From Cylindrospermum stagnale PCC 7417 (GTDB lineage Bacteria > Cyanobacteriota > Cyanobacteriia > Cyanobacteriales > Nostocaceae), in assembly GCF_000317535.1 (NCBI RefSeq), contig NC_019757.1, forward strand, positions 5,049,501 through 5,113,500: a DNA stretch of 64,000 bases, given 5' to 3'. Numbering within the stretch: position 1 is the stretch's first letter; each line of letters begins with the position of its first letter. The position numbers and the translations under genes were made by a program. The notes beneath the pieces are model-generated. The model worked only from the letters and a program-made list of their open reading frames with translations. It ran no database searches and had not been told where the DNA came from. This document shows, one piece after another, positions 17,759 through 26,574 of the stretch.

Positions 17759-18017
17759 AGGGACACAGCAATGCTCATGAGTATCAACTTAAGCAGAAAC
17801 CCTTGTAATCAGGTTATATCGAATCTGCTCAATTACAAATCACTTTCTCGGAACCCCACCCCGGTTTTGCTGACGCAAAACCTCCCCGAACCTCATGAGG
17901 GGAACTCGGGGCCCCCAAGGAGTGGGGATTAGGGGCAGGGATTGAGGGGTGGGGTAAAACGGCTGTGGGACAACGCTTTGAGCTTAAGTTGACACCAATG
18001 AGCAATGCTGTGTCCCT
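17759..18017. mobile_element. MITE-like element with 36-bp terminal inverted repeats
   Basis: The left end 17759-17794 (AGGGACACAGCAATGCTCAT...CAACTTAAGC) is the reverse complement of 17982-18017 with about four mismatches. The interior is non-coding and contains GC-rich repeats (CCCCACCCC and GGGGTGGGG type). No transposase is present. Left and right ends are 259 bp apart, the size of a non-autonomous element. The whole gap 17653-18070 has no other gene. Confidence 0.65.
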
Positions 18018-18070
18018 AGCGATTGGATATTTTTTTAATTGGAAGTCACTTACTGGTGATTTGAGCAAAC

Positions 18071-19726
18071 TTATATTCCATAAGATCGGGGATAAGGTTT
18101 GAGGAGTGTCTTAGCTTGATAAACATAAATGTTGTTAATCACCACTCCACCTCGTCGAATCGGGATTGTTTCAATTTCACTGAGGCTATTAAAGTAAGTT
18201 CGATAGTTAGCCATCAAGTCTTTTCTCAGATTAAAGGGGGCTGTAGTGATGTACAGCCCATCTTCTCCCAGCCATTGATCAGCTTTTGACCAAAAAGCAA
18301 AACCACGCTGATCTTTTACACCCTGATTATTGCCAATATCAAAGCAAGTAATCGGTATCTGCGTGATAGGTTGTAGGGACATGGCAATTGGCCCACCTAT
18401 GTAATAACGATTGGTGAAGATAAAGCTAGATTTTTTTAAAGCCGCACTGATAACAGGAGATTCAGCAAAACCGCGCCGCAGTTGTTGAATATCAATTAAT
18501 TCTGTTGAAGGGTCGTCTTTGGGAGCTAAGAACCCTCCCATGAAAGCGTATTGTCCAGGCTTTTGGATGATTCCTGTGGTCACTTGCAGCAAGAGAATGA
18601 GTAATATGCTGCTAACCATAATTCCTGAACCGAAAAGCCAGCGCCGCACCCAACGCCGGGACTGCTGCGACCATTTTATAGCTTGTTGCCCTAATAGCAA
18701 AGTTATCCCCCAAAATCCTGGCATTGTCCAACCTGGCAAAATTTGCCGATATCCTCCCATGAGTGTAAACCCTAAAATTAAAGGCAGAGATACCCATAAA
18801 ATCAATAGCTTGGTGGCGTCTAAATCTCCGTCTTTGGTGGGTGATCTCTGCGAAAAAATTTGCTTAACTTGAGTTATTAGCGAGTCCATACTCACCCACC
18901 AAAGCGGAAAGCCGATGGTAGGGAACATATAAGCTACTCCCAGTAAACCGGTGAGCGTTACATTCAGCAAATTGTAGCCGTTCTTGGGTACTGCCCGCTC
19001 GGACTGAAACCGAAATGATACCCAATCATGATGTATATTCCAAAACAACATCGGGGAAATAGTGAGGAAAAATAAGCCGATTCCCAGCCATCCCCAAGGG
19101 GATAAAATAGCAGGACGATGACGTGGACTGGTTAAACAAAAACCAATTAACCCGAAACCAAGAACAAAACCGTGATATTTGCTTAAACAGGCTAACCCTA
19201 CCAAAATACCTAGGATGGCTAATCGGTAACTGGGTTGGTATAAAAGACTGTGTTTTTGATCTTCCTGTCGGGGTAAAAATTCAGCGACTGCACAATATAA
19301 ACTAGCCGACCAAAAAAGCATCAATGGACTGTCTGGTAAGCTGAGGATGCCAAAGCCAATTTGAAAAATCGGACAAATTGTGGCGATCGCTAATGTCAAA
19401 AGCGCAGCTTTAGGAGAAAATAGTCTTAAGCTCGTTAGATACAGCAGTATCAAACTGCCTGTGTGACATATCAGCGCTCCCAAGCGAATCGTAAATTGGG
19501 ATGCTTCCCCAGTCAACCACGGGCCAAACCCAGTTGTCAGCGCCACTAGCACCGGATGATCAAAATAACTCCAGTCTAAATGCAGGCTGTAAATATAGTA
19601 ATAAGCCTCATCAAAGGTAGGGTAAAAGCAGAAAGCAATCAAGGCTCGAAACAGCAGCCCCCCAACCAGCAATAACACCACTGACTGATTAGTTTTCTCA
19701 GCCAACCATTTCTGAGCTATTTGCAT
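18071..19726 (-). CDS. Membrane glycosyltransferase, GT39/ArnT-like (PMT_2 family)
   Basis: 551 residues with about eleven hydrophobic segments. The first loop carries the acidic motif FYPTFDEAYYYIYSLHLDWS (Asp-Glu, as in GT39/GT83 enzymes), then FDHPVLVALTTGF. These enzymes move a sugar from a polyprenyl-phosphate donor to lipids or proteins on the outer face of the membrane. The C-terminal 150 residues are soluble (RRGFAESPVISAALKKSSFI..., SLQPITQIPITCFD) and probably periplasmic. The acceptor is unknown. The gene stands alone between repeats. Confidence 0.82.
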   Translation of the reverse strand: MQIAQKWLAEKTNQSVVLLLVGGLLFRALIAFCFYPTFDEAYYYIYSLHLDWSYFDHPVLVALTTGFGPWLTGEASQFTIRLGALICHTGSLILLYLTSLRLFSPKAALLTLAIATICPIFQIGFGILSLPDSPLMLFWSASLYCAVAEFLPRQEDQKHSLLYQPSYRLAILGILVGLACLSKYHGFVLGFGLIGFCLTSPRHRPAILSPWGWLGIGLFFLTISPMLFWNIHHDWVSFRFQSERAVPKNGYNLLNVTLTGLLGVAYMFPTIGFPLWWVSMDSLITQVKQIFSQRSPTKDGDLDATKLLILWVSLPLILGFTLMGGYRQILPGWTMPGFWGITLLLGQQAIKWSQQSRRWVRRWLFGSGIMVSSILLILLLQVTTGIIQKPGQYAFMGGFLAPKDDPSTELIDIQQLRRGFAESPVISAALKKSSFIFTNRYYIGGPIAMSLQPITQIPITCFDIGNNQGVKDQRGFAFWSKADQWLGEDGLYITTAPFNLRKDLMANYRTYFNSLSEIETIPIRRGGVVINNIYVYQAKTLLKPYPRSYGI

Positions 19727-19860
19727 TTACTCAATTTCCTACCCAAGATTTAACAGAAGTAAAAATTCTACCTCATAATATCTTGTCTTCGTTGGGGAGG
19801 GGTGATTGTTTCACGCAAAGGCGCAAAGGAAGAAAGTATAAATCGCTTTTTGCAATAACC

Positions 19861-20148
19861 CTACCCGTAGGGTGCGTTCCCCAACGCACCAATTAGCATT
19901 TTCCAATAAATAATTTTCTAATATATCAAACAACTAACGAATTTTAGATTTCGCCAAATTACCACCAGTTCAAAAAAAGCAAAACAGGCATTTTACCCCT
20001 CATTTTTTTTCTACCCGTAGGGTGCGTTCCCTAACGCACCAATTAGCATTTCCCCATAATTTTTTAATATATCAAAAGACTAACAAATTTTAGATCTCGC
20101 CAAATTACCATCAGTTCAGAAAACGTAGGACAGGCATCTTGCCTGTCA
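19861..20148. repeat. Two tandem copies of a ~150-bp dispersed repeat
   Basis: Copies begin at 19861 and 20011 with CTACCCGTAGGGTGCGTTCC and share the palindromic GTGCGTT/AACGCAC core found near 8.5 kb. They then share AACTAACGAATTTTAGAT-like and CGCCAAATTACCA stretches and end in GACAGGCAT-type sequence. A further variant (ATGCGTCAGGGGACGCAT) lies at about 20.2 kb. The 619-bp gap 19727-20345 holds only these repeats and AT-rich sequence. Confidence 0.75.
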
Positions 20149-20345
20149 TAACTTTTTCTTTGACTTTCCTTTACAAATTCACCTTAATTTCAAGCTTTTT
20201 TGATGCGTCAGGGGACGCATCCTACCCAGCAAAATTTAAGTGCGTTTAGCCCATAACTTCAAGATTGCAATTCAATACTACTCGATTAATAATTGTAGGT
20301 TTAACCGAAGAGTATTTGATTACAAGTCGTAAAAAGTGCAAATAA

Positions 20346-22853
20346 TTAGCGATATACTTCTTCTAAAAAGATTGCATAACTTTCCCGCACATTCATTGTA
20401 CGAGAATGACCTACACCTAAAGTGCGTTCATAAATTACCAAGGGTTCTTGATAATGCGATTTAGCTTTAGTGTAGCATCCTGTATCAGTATATAATCTTG
20501 CTAGATTGTACAAGCTTGTAGCTATATCAGGATGGTTTTCACTCAGCAGAGATTTTCTAATTTCTAAAGCTTTCTTGAATAAAGGTTCAGCTTCATCGTA
20601 ACGGCTGCTACCACTGTAAAAAAGTGCCATGTGGTTAAGACTGTTAGCAATGTCAGGATGGGTTTCTCCATGTAGACATTTTCTCATTTCTAAAGCTTGC
20701 TTTAATAGGGCTTCAGCTTCATTGAAGCTTTTTTGATAAAAGTATAAAACACCTATATTAGTTAGAATTAGAGCAACGTCAGGATGGTTTTCTCCTTGTA
20801 AGATGTTTTTCATTTTTAAAGCTTGCCAACACAGTGTTTGGGCTTCAATATAGTCTCCTTGACTTGCGTAAAACGCTGCCAAATTATTTAAGCTTTGAGC
20901 AAAATCTGGGTGGTTCTCTCCCTGTAAGTTTTTTCTCATTTCTAAAACTTGCTTAAGCAGTGTTCCAGCTTTACTATAATTGTCTTGAGTTTGGTAAACC
21001 TGTGCTAGGTGGTTTAGAGTATTAGCTACACGGGTATTTTCATCCCCTAAAATAGTAGTAAAAATTTCCAAAGCTTGTTGAAACTTTGCTTCAGCCTCCT
21101 TGTACTGTCCTTGCAAGTAGAATATTACTGCCAAATTATCCAAGATGATAGCAAACAATACTTCATCCTTTACTGACCAGTATTTTGATAATTCTAAAGC
21201 TTGTTGAAACTTTTGTTTAGCCTCCTTGTAGCGTCCTTGAGATTGATAGAGTAATGCCAGATTGCTGCTGCTAATGGCAAAATAACAATGTTCTGAACCA
21301 AGACGATTTTTAATGACTTCTATACATTTTTCTAACCAAGGTTCTGCCTGTTCATAAAAACATTGACCTTGATAAAACCAGCCTAATTTAGTAAAAGGTA
21401 TCATCAAGTTTTCATCGCTGATGTATTCACTCAAATCATTAGCAACTTCTGCTAGATGAGGAATAAAGGGAGTGAGTTTTTGAATGACATCAAGGGTGGG
21501 CTGTTGCGGAATTTCTTCTCCTATCTCTAACATCTCTGCTACAAAAGCAGTTTTCACCTCATCTGCATTGCTTGACTCATCCAACTTCATTTGAAAAAAT
21601 TGCCGAATTAGTGGATGTAAACGATAAATTCCTTTATTGATGCGTTCTATTAAATGCAGTTCTCGTAAATCGCGGATGGCTTTTTCTAAAAGTTCTTGTT
21701 CTTCATCATCTTCCATCCCCTCCACAGAATAGGGAATATCAGCCAAAGCATACAAACTCAACCAACAGCCTAAACCTTGCGCTTTCTCATCCAACTTTTC
21801 CCAACTTAATTCAAAAGCTTCAGCCACACCATATTGATAAAGCATCAACGGGTTAGCCTTAGCTATTGCTTCATGTTCCAACCGCTTTTTATCCAAGCGT
21901 TTCCACAAAGTCTCTAAAGACAAATCCGGCATTTTCATCAAATATCGCCCCACCAACTCTAACGCTAAAGGCAAATATCCCAAGAATTTACAAATTTTTC
22001 TCGCAAACCAAGCTTCATTTTGCAGTCGTTCTCTACCCACCAGCAATTTTAATAACTTCATCGCTGCTAATGGTTTGAGAACACCAAGCGGTAATTGCTG
22101 CAAAGTACTATCAAACTCAAAGCGCGTAGTTAGCAGTAATTTAAAACGGGGTGATTCTGGTTGATAACACTGCACTTGTTTGTAGTCTGTGACATTATCA
22201 AACACCAGCAACACTTCTCCAGGTTCCCACTTTTCACAGCAAAATTTCACCCTATCGATTAATTCCCAGTCATCGGGTGCAATGATGTTAAATTTTAATT
22301 CTGCAAATCTGAGAATCTGAATACCCACATCAATACCTTGTGCAGATAACCAGCAAACCCCACCGGGATAATTTTGTAAATGCTGTTTAGCGTATTGGGT
22401 AGCGAGTTCAGTTTTACCCACTCCACCCATACCCTCAACTGCGACAATTGCAACTTGCTGAGATGTTTGTAACTGCTGATGCAGCTTTTGCAATTCCTCC
22501 TCTCGTCCAACAAATCTTTCTGAGGGAACTGCGGGGGGAAGATTATGATGAGTTTCTTTAATTGTCGGGGGTGTATTTTCTACGCCGTTATATTTCGCTG
22601 TCAACCAAGCCCGTAACTTTTCTAATTTACCCCGATGAGAATTCGCTAACTCAGGACAACTCTGGGCGAATTTATCATAAACCTGAGTCATTCGCTTTTT
22701 GAACGCAGTAACATCGATGTTTAATTCAACAGCAAGTTTCGCTTCACCCTTCCCTGAGTTTTTTTTATTCAACCGAATTAAAAATGCTTCCGTTTGTTCT
22801 GGGGATAAGCCGTGAGTCGCAGCTTCTGTTGCTAGAAAATCATCCCATTCCAT
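20346..22853 (-). CDS. STAND-family NB-ARC ATPase with TPR sensor domain
   Basis: 835 residues. Residues 1-90 form a helical N-terminal domain (MEWDDFLATEAATHGLSPEQ, then KKRMTQVYDKFAQ) found in front of cyanobacterial NB-ARC proteins. Residues about 115-400 are the NB-ARC module: Walker A VEGMGGVGKTELATQ, Walker B GEVLLVFDNVTD, sensor KLLLTTRFE and LGYLPLALELVGRYL (GLPL-type). A winged-helix-like stretch follows, then about eight TPR_12-type 42-residue units from about 510 to 820 (LEKALEMRKxLxGENHPDxA, SLNNLAxxYxxQGxYxEA). STAND proteins act as switches that oligomerise on ligand binding, and many defend against phage. The effector is not obvious; the short N-terminal domain may be an adaptor. 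It diverges from a small membrane-protein gene. Confidence 0.85.
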   Translation of the reverse strand: MEWDDFLATEAATHGLSPEQTEAFLIRLNKKNSGKGEAKLAVELNIDVTAFKKRMTQVYDKFAQSCPELANSHRGKLEKLRAWLTAKYNGVENTPPTIKETHHNLPPAVPSERFVGREEELQKLHQQLQTSQQVAIVAVEGMGGVGKTELATQYAKQHLQNYPGGVCWLSAQGIDVGIQILRFAELKFNIIAPDDWELIDRVKFCCEKWEPGEVLLVFDNVTDYKQVQCYQPESPRFKLLLTTRFEFDSTLQQLPLGVLKPLAAMKLLKLLVGRERLQNEAWFARKICKFLGYLPLALELVGRYLMKMPDLSLETLWKRLDKKRLEHEAIAKANPLMLYQYGVAEAFELSWEKLDEKAQGLGCWLSLYALADIPYSVEGMEDDEEQELLEKAIRDLRELHLIERINKGIYRLHPLIRQFFQMKLDESSNADEVKTAFVAEMLEIGEEIPQQPTLDVIQKLTPFIPHLAEVANDLSEYISDENLMIPFTKLGWFYQGQCFYEQAEPWLEKCIEVIKNRLGSEHCYFAISSSNLALLYQSQGRYKEAKQKFQQALELSKYWSVKDEVLFAIILDNLAVIFYLQGQYKEAEAKFQQALEIFTTILGDENTRVANTLNHLAQVYQTQDNYSKAGTLLKQVLEMRKNLQGENHPDFAQSLNNLAAFYASQGDYIEAQTLCWQALKMKNILQGENHPDVALILTNIGVLYFYQKSFNEAEALLKQALEMRKCLHGETHPDIANSLNHMALFYSGSSRYDEAEPLFKKALEIRKSLLSENHPDIATSLYNLARLYTDTGCYTKAKSHYQEPLVIYERTLGVGHSRTMNVRESYAIFLEEVYR

Positions 22854-22973
22854 AGACAGCTTTTAAAATTGCTTTTCGATTCTACTTAATTTCTACTTTA
22901 TCTCTACTTCCGGGGAATCTCCGCACTTTCTGGCAGAAATACTATTTGAAAAGTAAACAAAGAGGTTCCCACT

Positions 22974-23189
22974 ATGAAAACCACCCAAACTTCCCAATTA
23001 ATCACCACTTCACCAACATCAGTCGAAAATCCCTCCGCTTGGATGCGTGACGGCTACAGCCCTACAGAAATCATCCTCGCAGCAGCAATTCTCACTTCTT
23101 TTTCAATGGCGGGAATTGCTTCTGTGATTCTAGCAATTACGGGTTTAGTCAAAACTTTAGTGCATCCTGGAAGTCAAAAAACTAAGTGA
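22974..23189 (+). CDS. Small single-pass membrane protein
   Basis: 71 residues. The polar N-terminus (MKTTQTSQLITTSPTSVENP) is followed by one hydrophobic helix (IILAAAILTSFSMAGIASVI...) and a short basic tail (HPGSQKTK). An AGAGG ribosome site lies about 9 nt before the ATG and a strong hairpin terminator follows the stop, so this looks like a real gene. It starts 121 bp from the divergent STAND gene, sharing its control region. The function is unknown; a partner or effector of the STAND protein is speculation. Confidence 0.65.
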   Translation: MKTTQTSQLITTSPTSVENPSAWMRDGYSPTEIILAAAILTSFSMAGIASVILAITGLVKTLVHPGSQKTK

Positions 23190-23200
23190 ATTAAATAACA

Positions 23201-23233
23201 AGAACCCCGATTTCTTAGAGAAGTCGGGGTTCT
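23201..23233 (+). terminator. Intrinsic terminator-like hairpin
   Basis: AGAACCCCGA and TCGGGGTTCT pair, extended by TTCT/AGAA around a three-base loop, giving a stem of about 15 pairs. It is followed by a weak T-run (CTTTTGAT). It lies 12 bp after the small membrane-protein gene. The same sequence type is a known cyanobacterial intergenic hairpin repeat. Confidence 0.6.
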
Positions 23234-23246
23234 GAGGCTTTTGATA

Positions 23247-23330
23247 TCACAACCCGAATATTTCATTAATGGTAATATTCACATCAGGAAAAGCTTTGAT
23301 TGATAAAGTTTGATTTTGAGTAAATTGCTG
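23247..23330 (-). pseudogene. 3' remnant of a Uma2-family gene
   Basis: Reads QQFTQNQTLSIKAFPDVNIT then INEIFGL and stop, nearly the same as the C-terminal 28 residues of the intact Uma2 gene at 32.6-33.2 kb (LSIKAFPDVNITVNEIFGL). Everything upstream of the fragment is missing. It breaks off next to an IS200/IS605-like end. Confidence 0.75.
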
Positions 23331-23340
23331 TTTGACCCCA

Positions 23341-23375
23341 GAATCTCCGCCCTTCTAGGACGGGGAGTATGTCAA
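23341..23375 (+). mobile_element. Possible IS200/IS605-type right-end relic
   Basis: GAATCTCCGCCCTTCTAGGA followed by CGGGGAGTATGTCAA resembles the 3' hairpin and TCAA terminus that follow tnpB genes in cyanobacterial IS200/IS605-type elements, recalled from memory. No tnpA or tnpB is present. A GC-rich repeat (about 23383-23450) follows. If correct, this is a solo end left by an excised or decayed element. Confidence 0.35.
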
Positions 23376-23486
23376 CTTATCTTGCTTCGCAACGCTACCG
23401 CGTTGGCGCAGCCTCGCCTCTGGCGATACGAGACGCCATAGCTAACGCATGTTTATAAAAAACAGAACATAAGGAGATTGAAAAAA

Positions 23487-24017
23487 TTGAATCATTCAGG
23501 TGTGACACTGTGGTTTACAGGGTTAAGTGGAGCAGGCAAAACCACAATTGCCTCAGGCGTTATGTCTATACTCCAAAGCAGAAATTGTCGGGTAGAAATG
23601 CTAGATGGTGATCAAGTCCGCACCCATTTATCAAAAGGCTTAGGCTTTAGCAAAGAAGATAGAGACACTAATATTCGCAGACTGGGGTTTGTTGCTGGCT
23701 TGCTGAGTCGAAATGGTATCATTGCCATAGTCGCTGCTATCAGTCCCTATCGGCAAATTCGCCAAGAAATTCGCCAGAATACGACTAACTTTTTTGAAGT
23801 CTATGTTAAATCACCTTTGGCAATCTGCGAAGCTCGTGATGTTAAAGGTTTATATGCTCAAGCCAGAGCAGGTAAAATTCAAAATTTCACAGGAATTAAC
23901 GACCCTTATGAAGCACCACTAAATCCGGAAATTGTCTGCTTTACAGACTTAGAAACAGTTGCCGAAAGTGTAAGCAAAGTAATTCTCAAACTAGAACACA
24001 AAGGATATATTTGCTAA
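23487..24017 (+). CDS. cysC: Adenylyl-sulfate (APS) kinase
   Basis: 176 residues from a TTG at 23487, chosen because AAGGAG (23471-23476) is 10 nt upstream and the product then starts NHSGVTLWFTGLSGAGKTT as in the family; a TTG at 23478 lies too close to that site. It phosphorylates adenosine 5'-phosphosulfate to PAPS in sulfate assimilation. Visible motifs are P-loop GLSGAGKTT, MLDGDQVR, RDTNIRRLGFVAGLLSRNG, the AAISPYR loop with the reactive serine, and DPYEAPLNPEI near the C-terminus. It appears to be a single-gene unit. Confidence 0.92.
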   Translation: MNHSGVTLWFTGLSGAGKTTIASGVMSILQSRNCRVEMLDGDQVRTHLSKGLGFSKEDRDTNIRRLGFVAGLLSRNGIIAIVAAISPYRQIRQEIRQNTTNFFEVYVKSPLAICEARDVKGLYAQARAGKIQNFTGINDPYEAPLNPEIVCFTDLETVAESVSKVILKLEHKGYIC

Positions 24018-24193
24018 TTTATTTTGGCTGTCTATATTTTCTCTAAAAAGAATATTTTTAAAGTATTTGCTCAGGTAGATTTTGTCATTACTGTTAGAGA
24101 ATATAATATGGTAGCAAAAACTACGTTTTTATGTGTAAGCACCAAAAGCAACTGTATTAATTTTTTTAAGAAAAATCAAGAGGAAAAGCCGCT

Positions 24194-26314
24194 ATGAGCG
24201 TGAGTTTTGCAACCCAAACCAACTTCAGCGTCGGGAATACTCCCAATTACGTCACCGTAGGCGACTTCAACGGCGACGGCAAGCTGGACTTAGCGACGGC
24301 AAACCAAGGCAGCAACAACGTTTCAGTGCTACGCAATGCCGCGAATACAGGTTTTGATCCTGCCATCAACTTTACCGTGGGGTCTCAACCCACTTCCGTG
24401 ACCGTAGGGGACTTCAACGGCGACGGCAAATCTGACTTGGCTGTGGTGAACCGTGACAGCGACAACGTCTCAGTGCTGCTAAATAACACACCCAAAATCA
24501 CTATTACCGCCGACATAGCACCCGTGGAAGGGGGAACCACAGGCACATTTACTATTACCCTAGACACAGCCGCCCCAGATGGTGGGTTAGTCGTCAACTT
24601 CAACAACACAGGCTCTACCGCCACCCCTACCAGCGACTATAGCCTCACAGCAGGAGAAAATATTACTGCGGTGACTGCTAACACCTTCACCATTGCCGGA
24701 GGAGCCACCAGCGCCACCTTAAACGTCGTCGCTGAAGCTGATGCCGTCACAGACCCCAAAGAAACCGTCACTGTCAACCTCACCGCTGGTGCTGACTACA
24801 TCCTCGGTGTCAACAGCCGTATCGGCACTGAGGAGACATTTTTAATAAACACTACTGGCCTTTTTCGCCCCCCCACCGACTACATCGTGGGGTCTAATCC
24901 CCGTTCCGTCGCCGTAGGCGACTTCAACGGCGACGGCAAAATTGACTTGGTTGCAGTGAACTCTAAAGGCAGCTACGTCTCAGTGCTGTTACGTAATGCC
25001 GCGAATACAGATTTTGATGTCCAAAACTTTACCTACGCGTCTAGTTCCTTTTCCGTCGCCGTAGGCGACTTCAACGGCGACGGCAAATCTGACTTGGCTG
25101 TAGCGAACATTAACAGCAACAGCGTCTCAGTGCTGCTACGTGATGACACGAATAGATATTTTGATGCTGCCACCGATTTCAGCGTCGGGTCTAATCCTCG
25201 TTCCGTGACCGTAGGCGACTTCAACGGCGACGGCAAATCTGACTTGGCTGTAGCGAACTATAACAGCAACAGCGTCTCAGTGCTGCTACGTAATGCCGCT
25301 AATACAGGTTTTAATGATGCCACCGATTTCAGCGTCGGGTCTAATCCTCGTTCCGTGACCGTAGGCGACTTCAACGGCGACGGCAAATTTGACTTGGCTG
25401 TGGCGAGAAATACGGGCGTTAGCGTGCTGCTACGCAATGCCGCGAATACAGGTTTTGATCCTGCCACCAACCTTAACGCCGGGTCTAATTTTGTTGCCGT
25501 AGGAGACTTCAACGGCGACGGCAAATCTGACTTGGCTACGGCGAGCAACACGGTTGTCACCGTGCTGTTACGCAATACCGCGAATACAGGTTTTGATGAT
25601 GCCACCTACTTTGTTATCGATGGTTTGGCTAGTTCCATCGCCGTAGGAGACTTCAACAACGATGGCAAATCTGACTTAGCTGTGGCGAACATGGGCAGCA
25701 ACAATGTCTCAGTGCTGTTACGTAATGCCGCCAATACAAGTTTTGATCCTGCTACCAACTTTAACGCCGGCCCTAATACCGTTTCCGTCGCTGTAGGAGA
25801 CTTCAACGGCGACGGCAAATCTGACTTAGCGACGGCGAGCGTTACCCACAACAGAGTCTTTGTACTGCTGAATGCTGACCCCACCGCCACATTAACAATT
25901 ACCGATGTTCCTCCTACCCCCATCACAGGCAACGGTCGTGACCCCCTAACAGGTACTACTGGGAACGATAACATTGTTGGTGGACCCGGTGCTAAAACCC
26001 TTACAGGCAATGGTGGAAATGACATTTTTGTTTTCACCAATCTCAAAGATGTGGGTCAACGCATCACCGACTTTGGCATTGGTAACGACAAAATTGACAT
26101 CAAGCAACTACTTCTTAGCATTGGTTATTATGGCGGCACAAACGCCAACTTCATTGCTGATGGCTTTGTGAAGTTCGTACAAGGAAGTACAGCTAACAGT
26201 ACCGTTCTCCAGATAGACCGCGATGGCGTATTTGGTGCGGCAATTTTCAAGAACTTCCTTCAGTTGGACAACGTTACCCCAACCCAAATGAATAACCTCA
26301 ACAACTTCGTGTAA
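24194..26314 (+). CDS. Large FG-GAP/VCBS-repeat protein with Calx-beta and RTX-type C-terminus
   Basis: 706 residues without an N-terminal signal peptide. Two FG-GAP units (VTVGDFNGDGKLDLATAN and one more) are followed by a Calx-beta-like domain (about 100-205: ITADIAPVEGGTTGTFTITL, PKETVTVNLTAGADYILG). Seven more FG-GAP units of about 40 residues follow, each with a DxNxDGxxD calcium loop. The C-terminus has GNGRDPLTGTTGNDNIVGG, LTGNGGNDIFVFTNLKDVG and a final beta-rich domain, as in type I-secreted RTX proteins. It is therefore probably a calcium-binding extracellular or surface protein exported by a type I system. A close paralogue, including its upstream sequence, lies at 30.4 kb. Confidence 0.82.
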   Translation: MSVSFATQTNFSVGNTPNYVTVGDFNGDGKLDLATANQGSNNVSVLRNAANTGFDPAINFTVGSQPTSVTVGDFNGDGKSDLAVVNRDSDNVSVLLNNTPKITITADIAPVEGGTTGTFTITLDTAAPDGGLVVNFNNTGSTATPTSDYSLTAGENITAVTANTFTIAGGATSATLNVVAEADAVTDPKETVTVNLTAGADYILGVNSRIGTEETFLINTTGLFRPPTDYIVGSNPRSVAVGDFNGDGKIDLVAVNSKGSYVSVLLRNAANTDFDVQNFTYASSSFSVAVGDFNGDGKSDLAVANINSNSVSVLLRDDTNRYFDAATDFSVGSNPRSVTVGDFNGDGKSDLAVANYNSNSVSVLLRNAANTGFNDATDFSVGSNPRSVTVGDFNGDGKFDLAVARNTGVSVLLRNAANTGFDPATNLNAGSNFVAVGDFNGDGKSDLATASNTVVTVLLRNTANTGFDDATYFVIDGLASSIAVGDFNNDGKSDLAVANMGSNNVSVLLRNAANTSFDPATNFNAGPNTVSVAVGDFNGDGKSDLATASVTHNRVFVLLNADPTATLTITDVPPTPITGNGRDPLTGTTGNDNIVGGPGAKTLTGNGGNDIFVFTNLKDVGQRITDFGIGNDKIDIKQLLLSIGYYGGTNANFIADGFVKFVQGSTANSTVLQIDRDGVFGAAIFKNFLQLDNVTPTQMNNLNNFV

Positions 26315-26574
26315 AAGTTCGTGGTCAGGACTTCAGTCGTCAATAACACGAAGACTCAAGCCCTGATTAAGTAGACATCTAGTAAAAATTAAATAGGTGG
26401 CTGGACTTCTGCATTGACAAACAGTGCTAAATACTGCATTTTTCAGGTAAATGAAGTATACGGGTAGACAACATCGTTGTGCCCTGACGATAATCTGTAC
26501 CTCACCAAATTGCAATCTGCTATATGTGGGCTGGTTTTATTCGTTGAAAATCTTAATCCGTGCTGGGCAGCACC

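Noticed and set aside
17829-18068. 79-codon minus-strand frame
   Set aside because: Runs through the interior and right end of an inverted-repeat element; composition is that of GC-rich repeat.
24385-26046. Several antisense reading frames rich in SDLPSPLKSPT
   Set aside because: Mirror of the repeated GDFNGDGKSDL codons on the plus strand, with no start signals.
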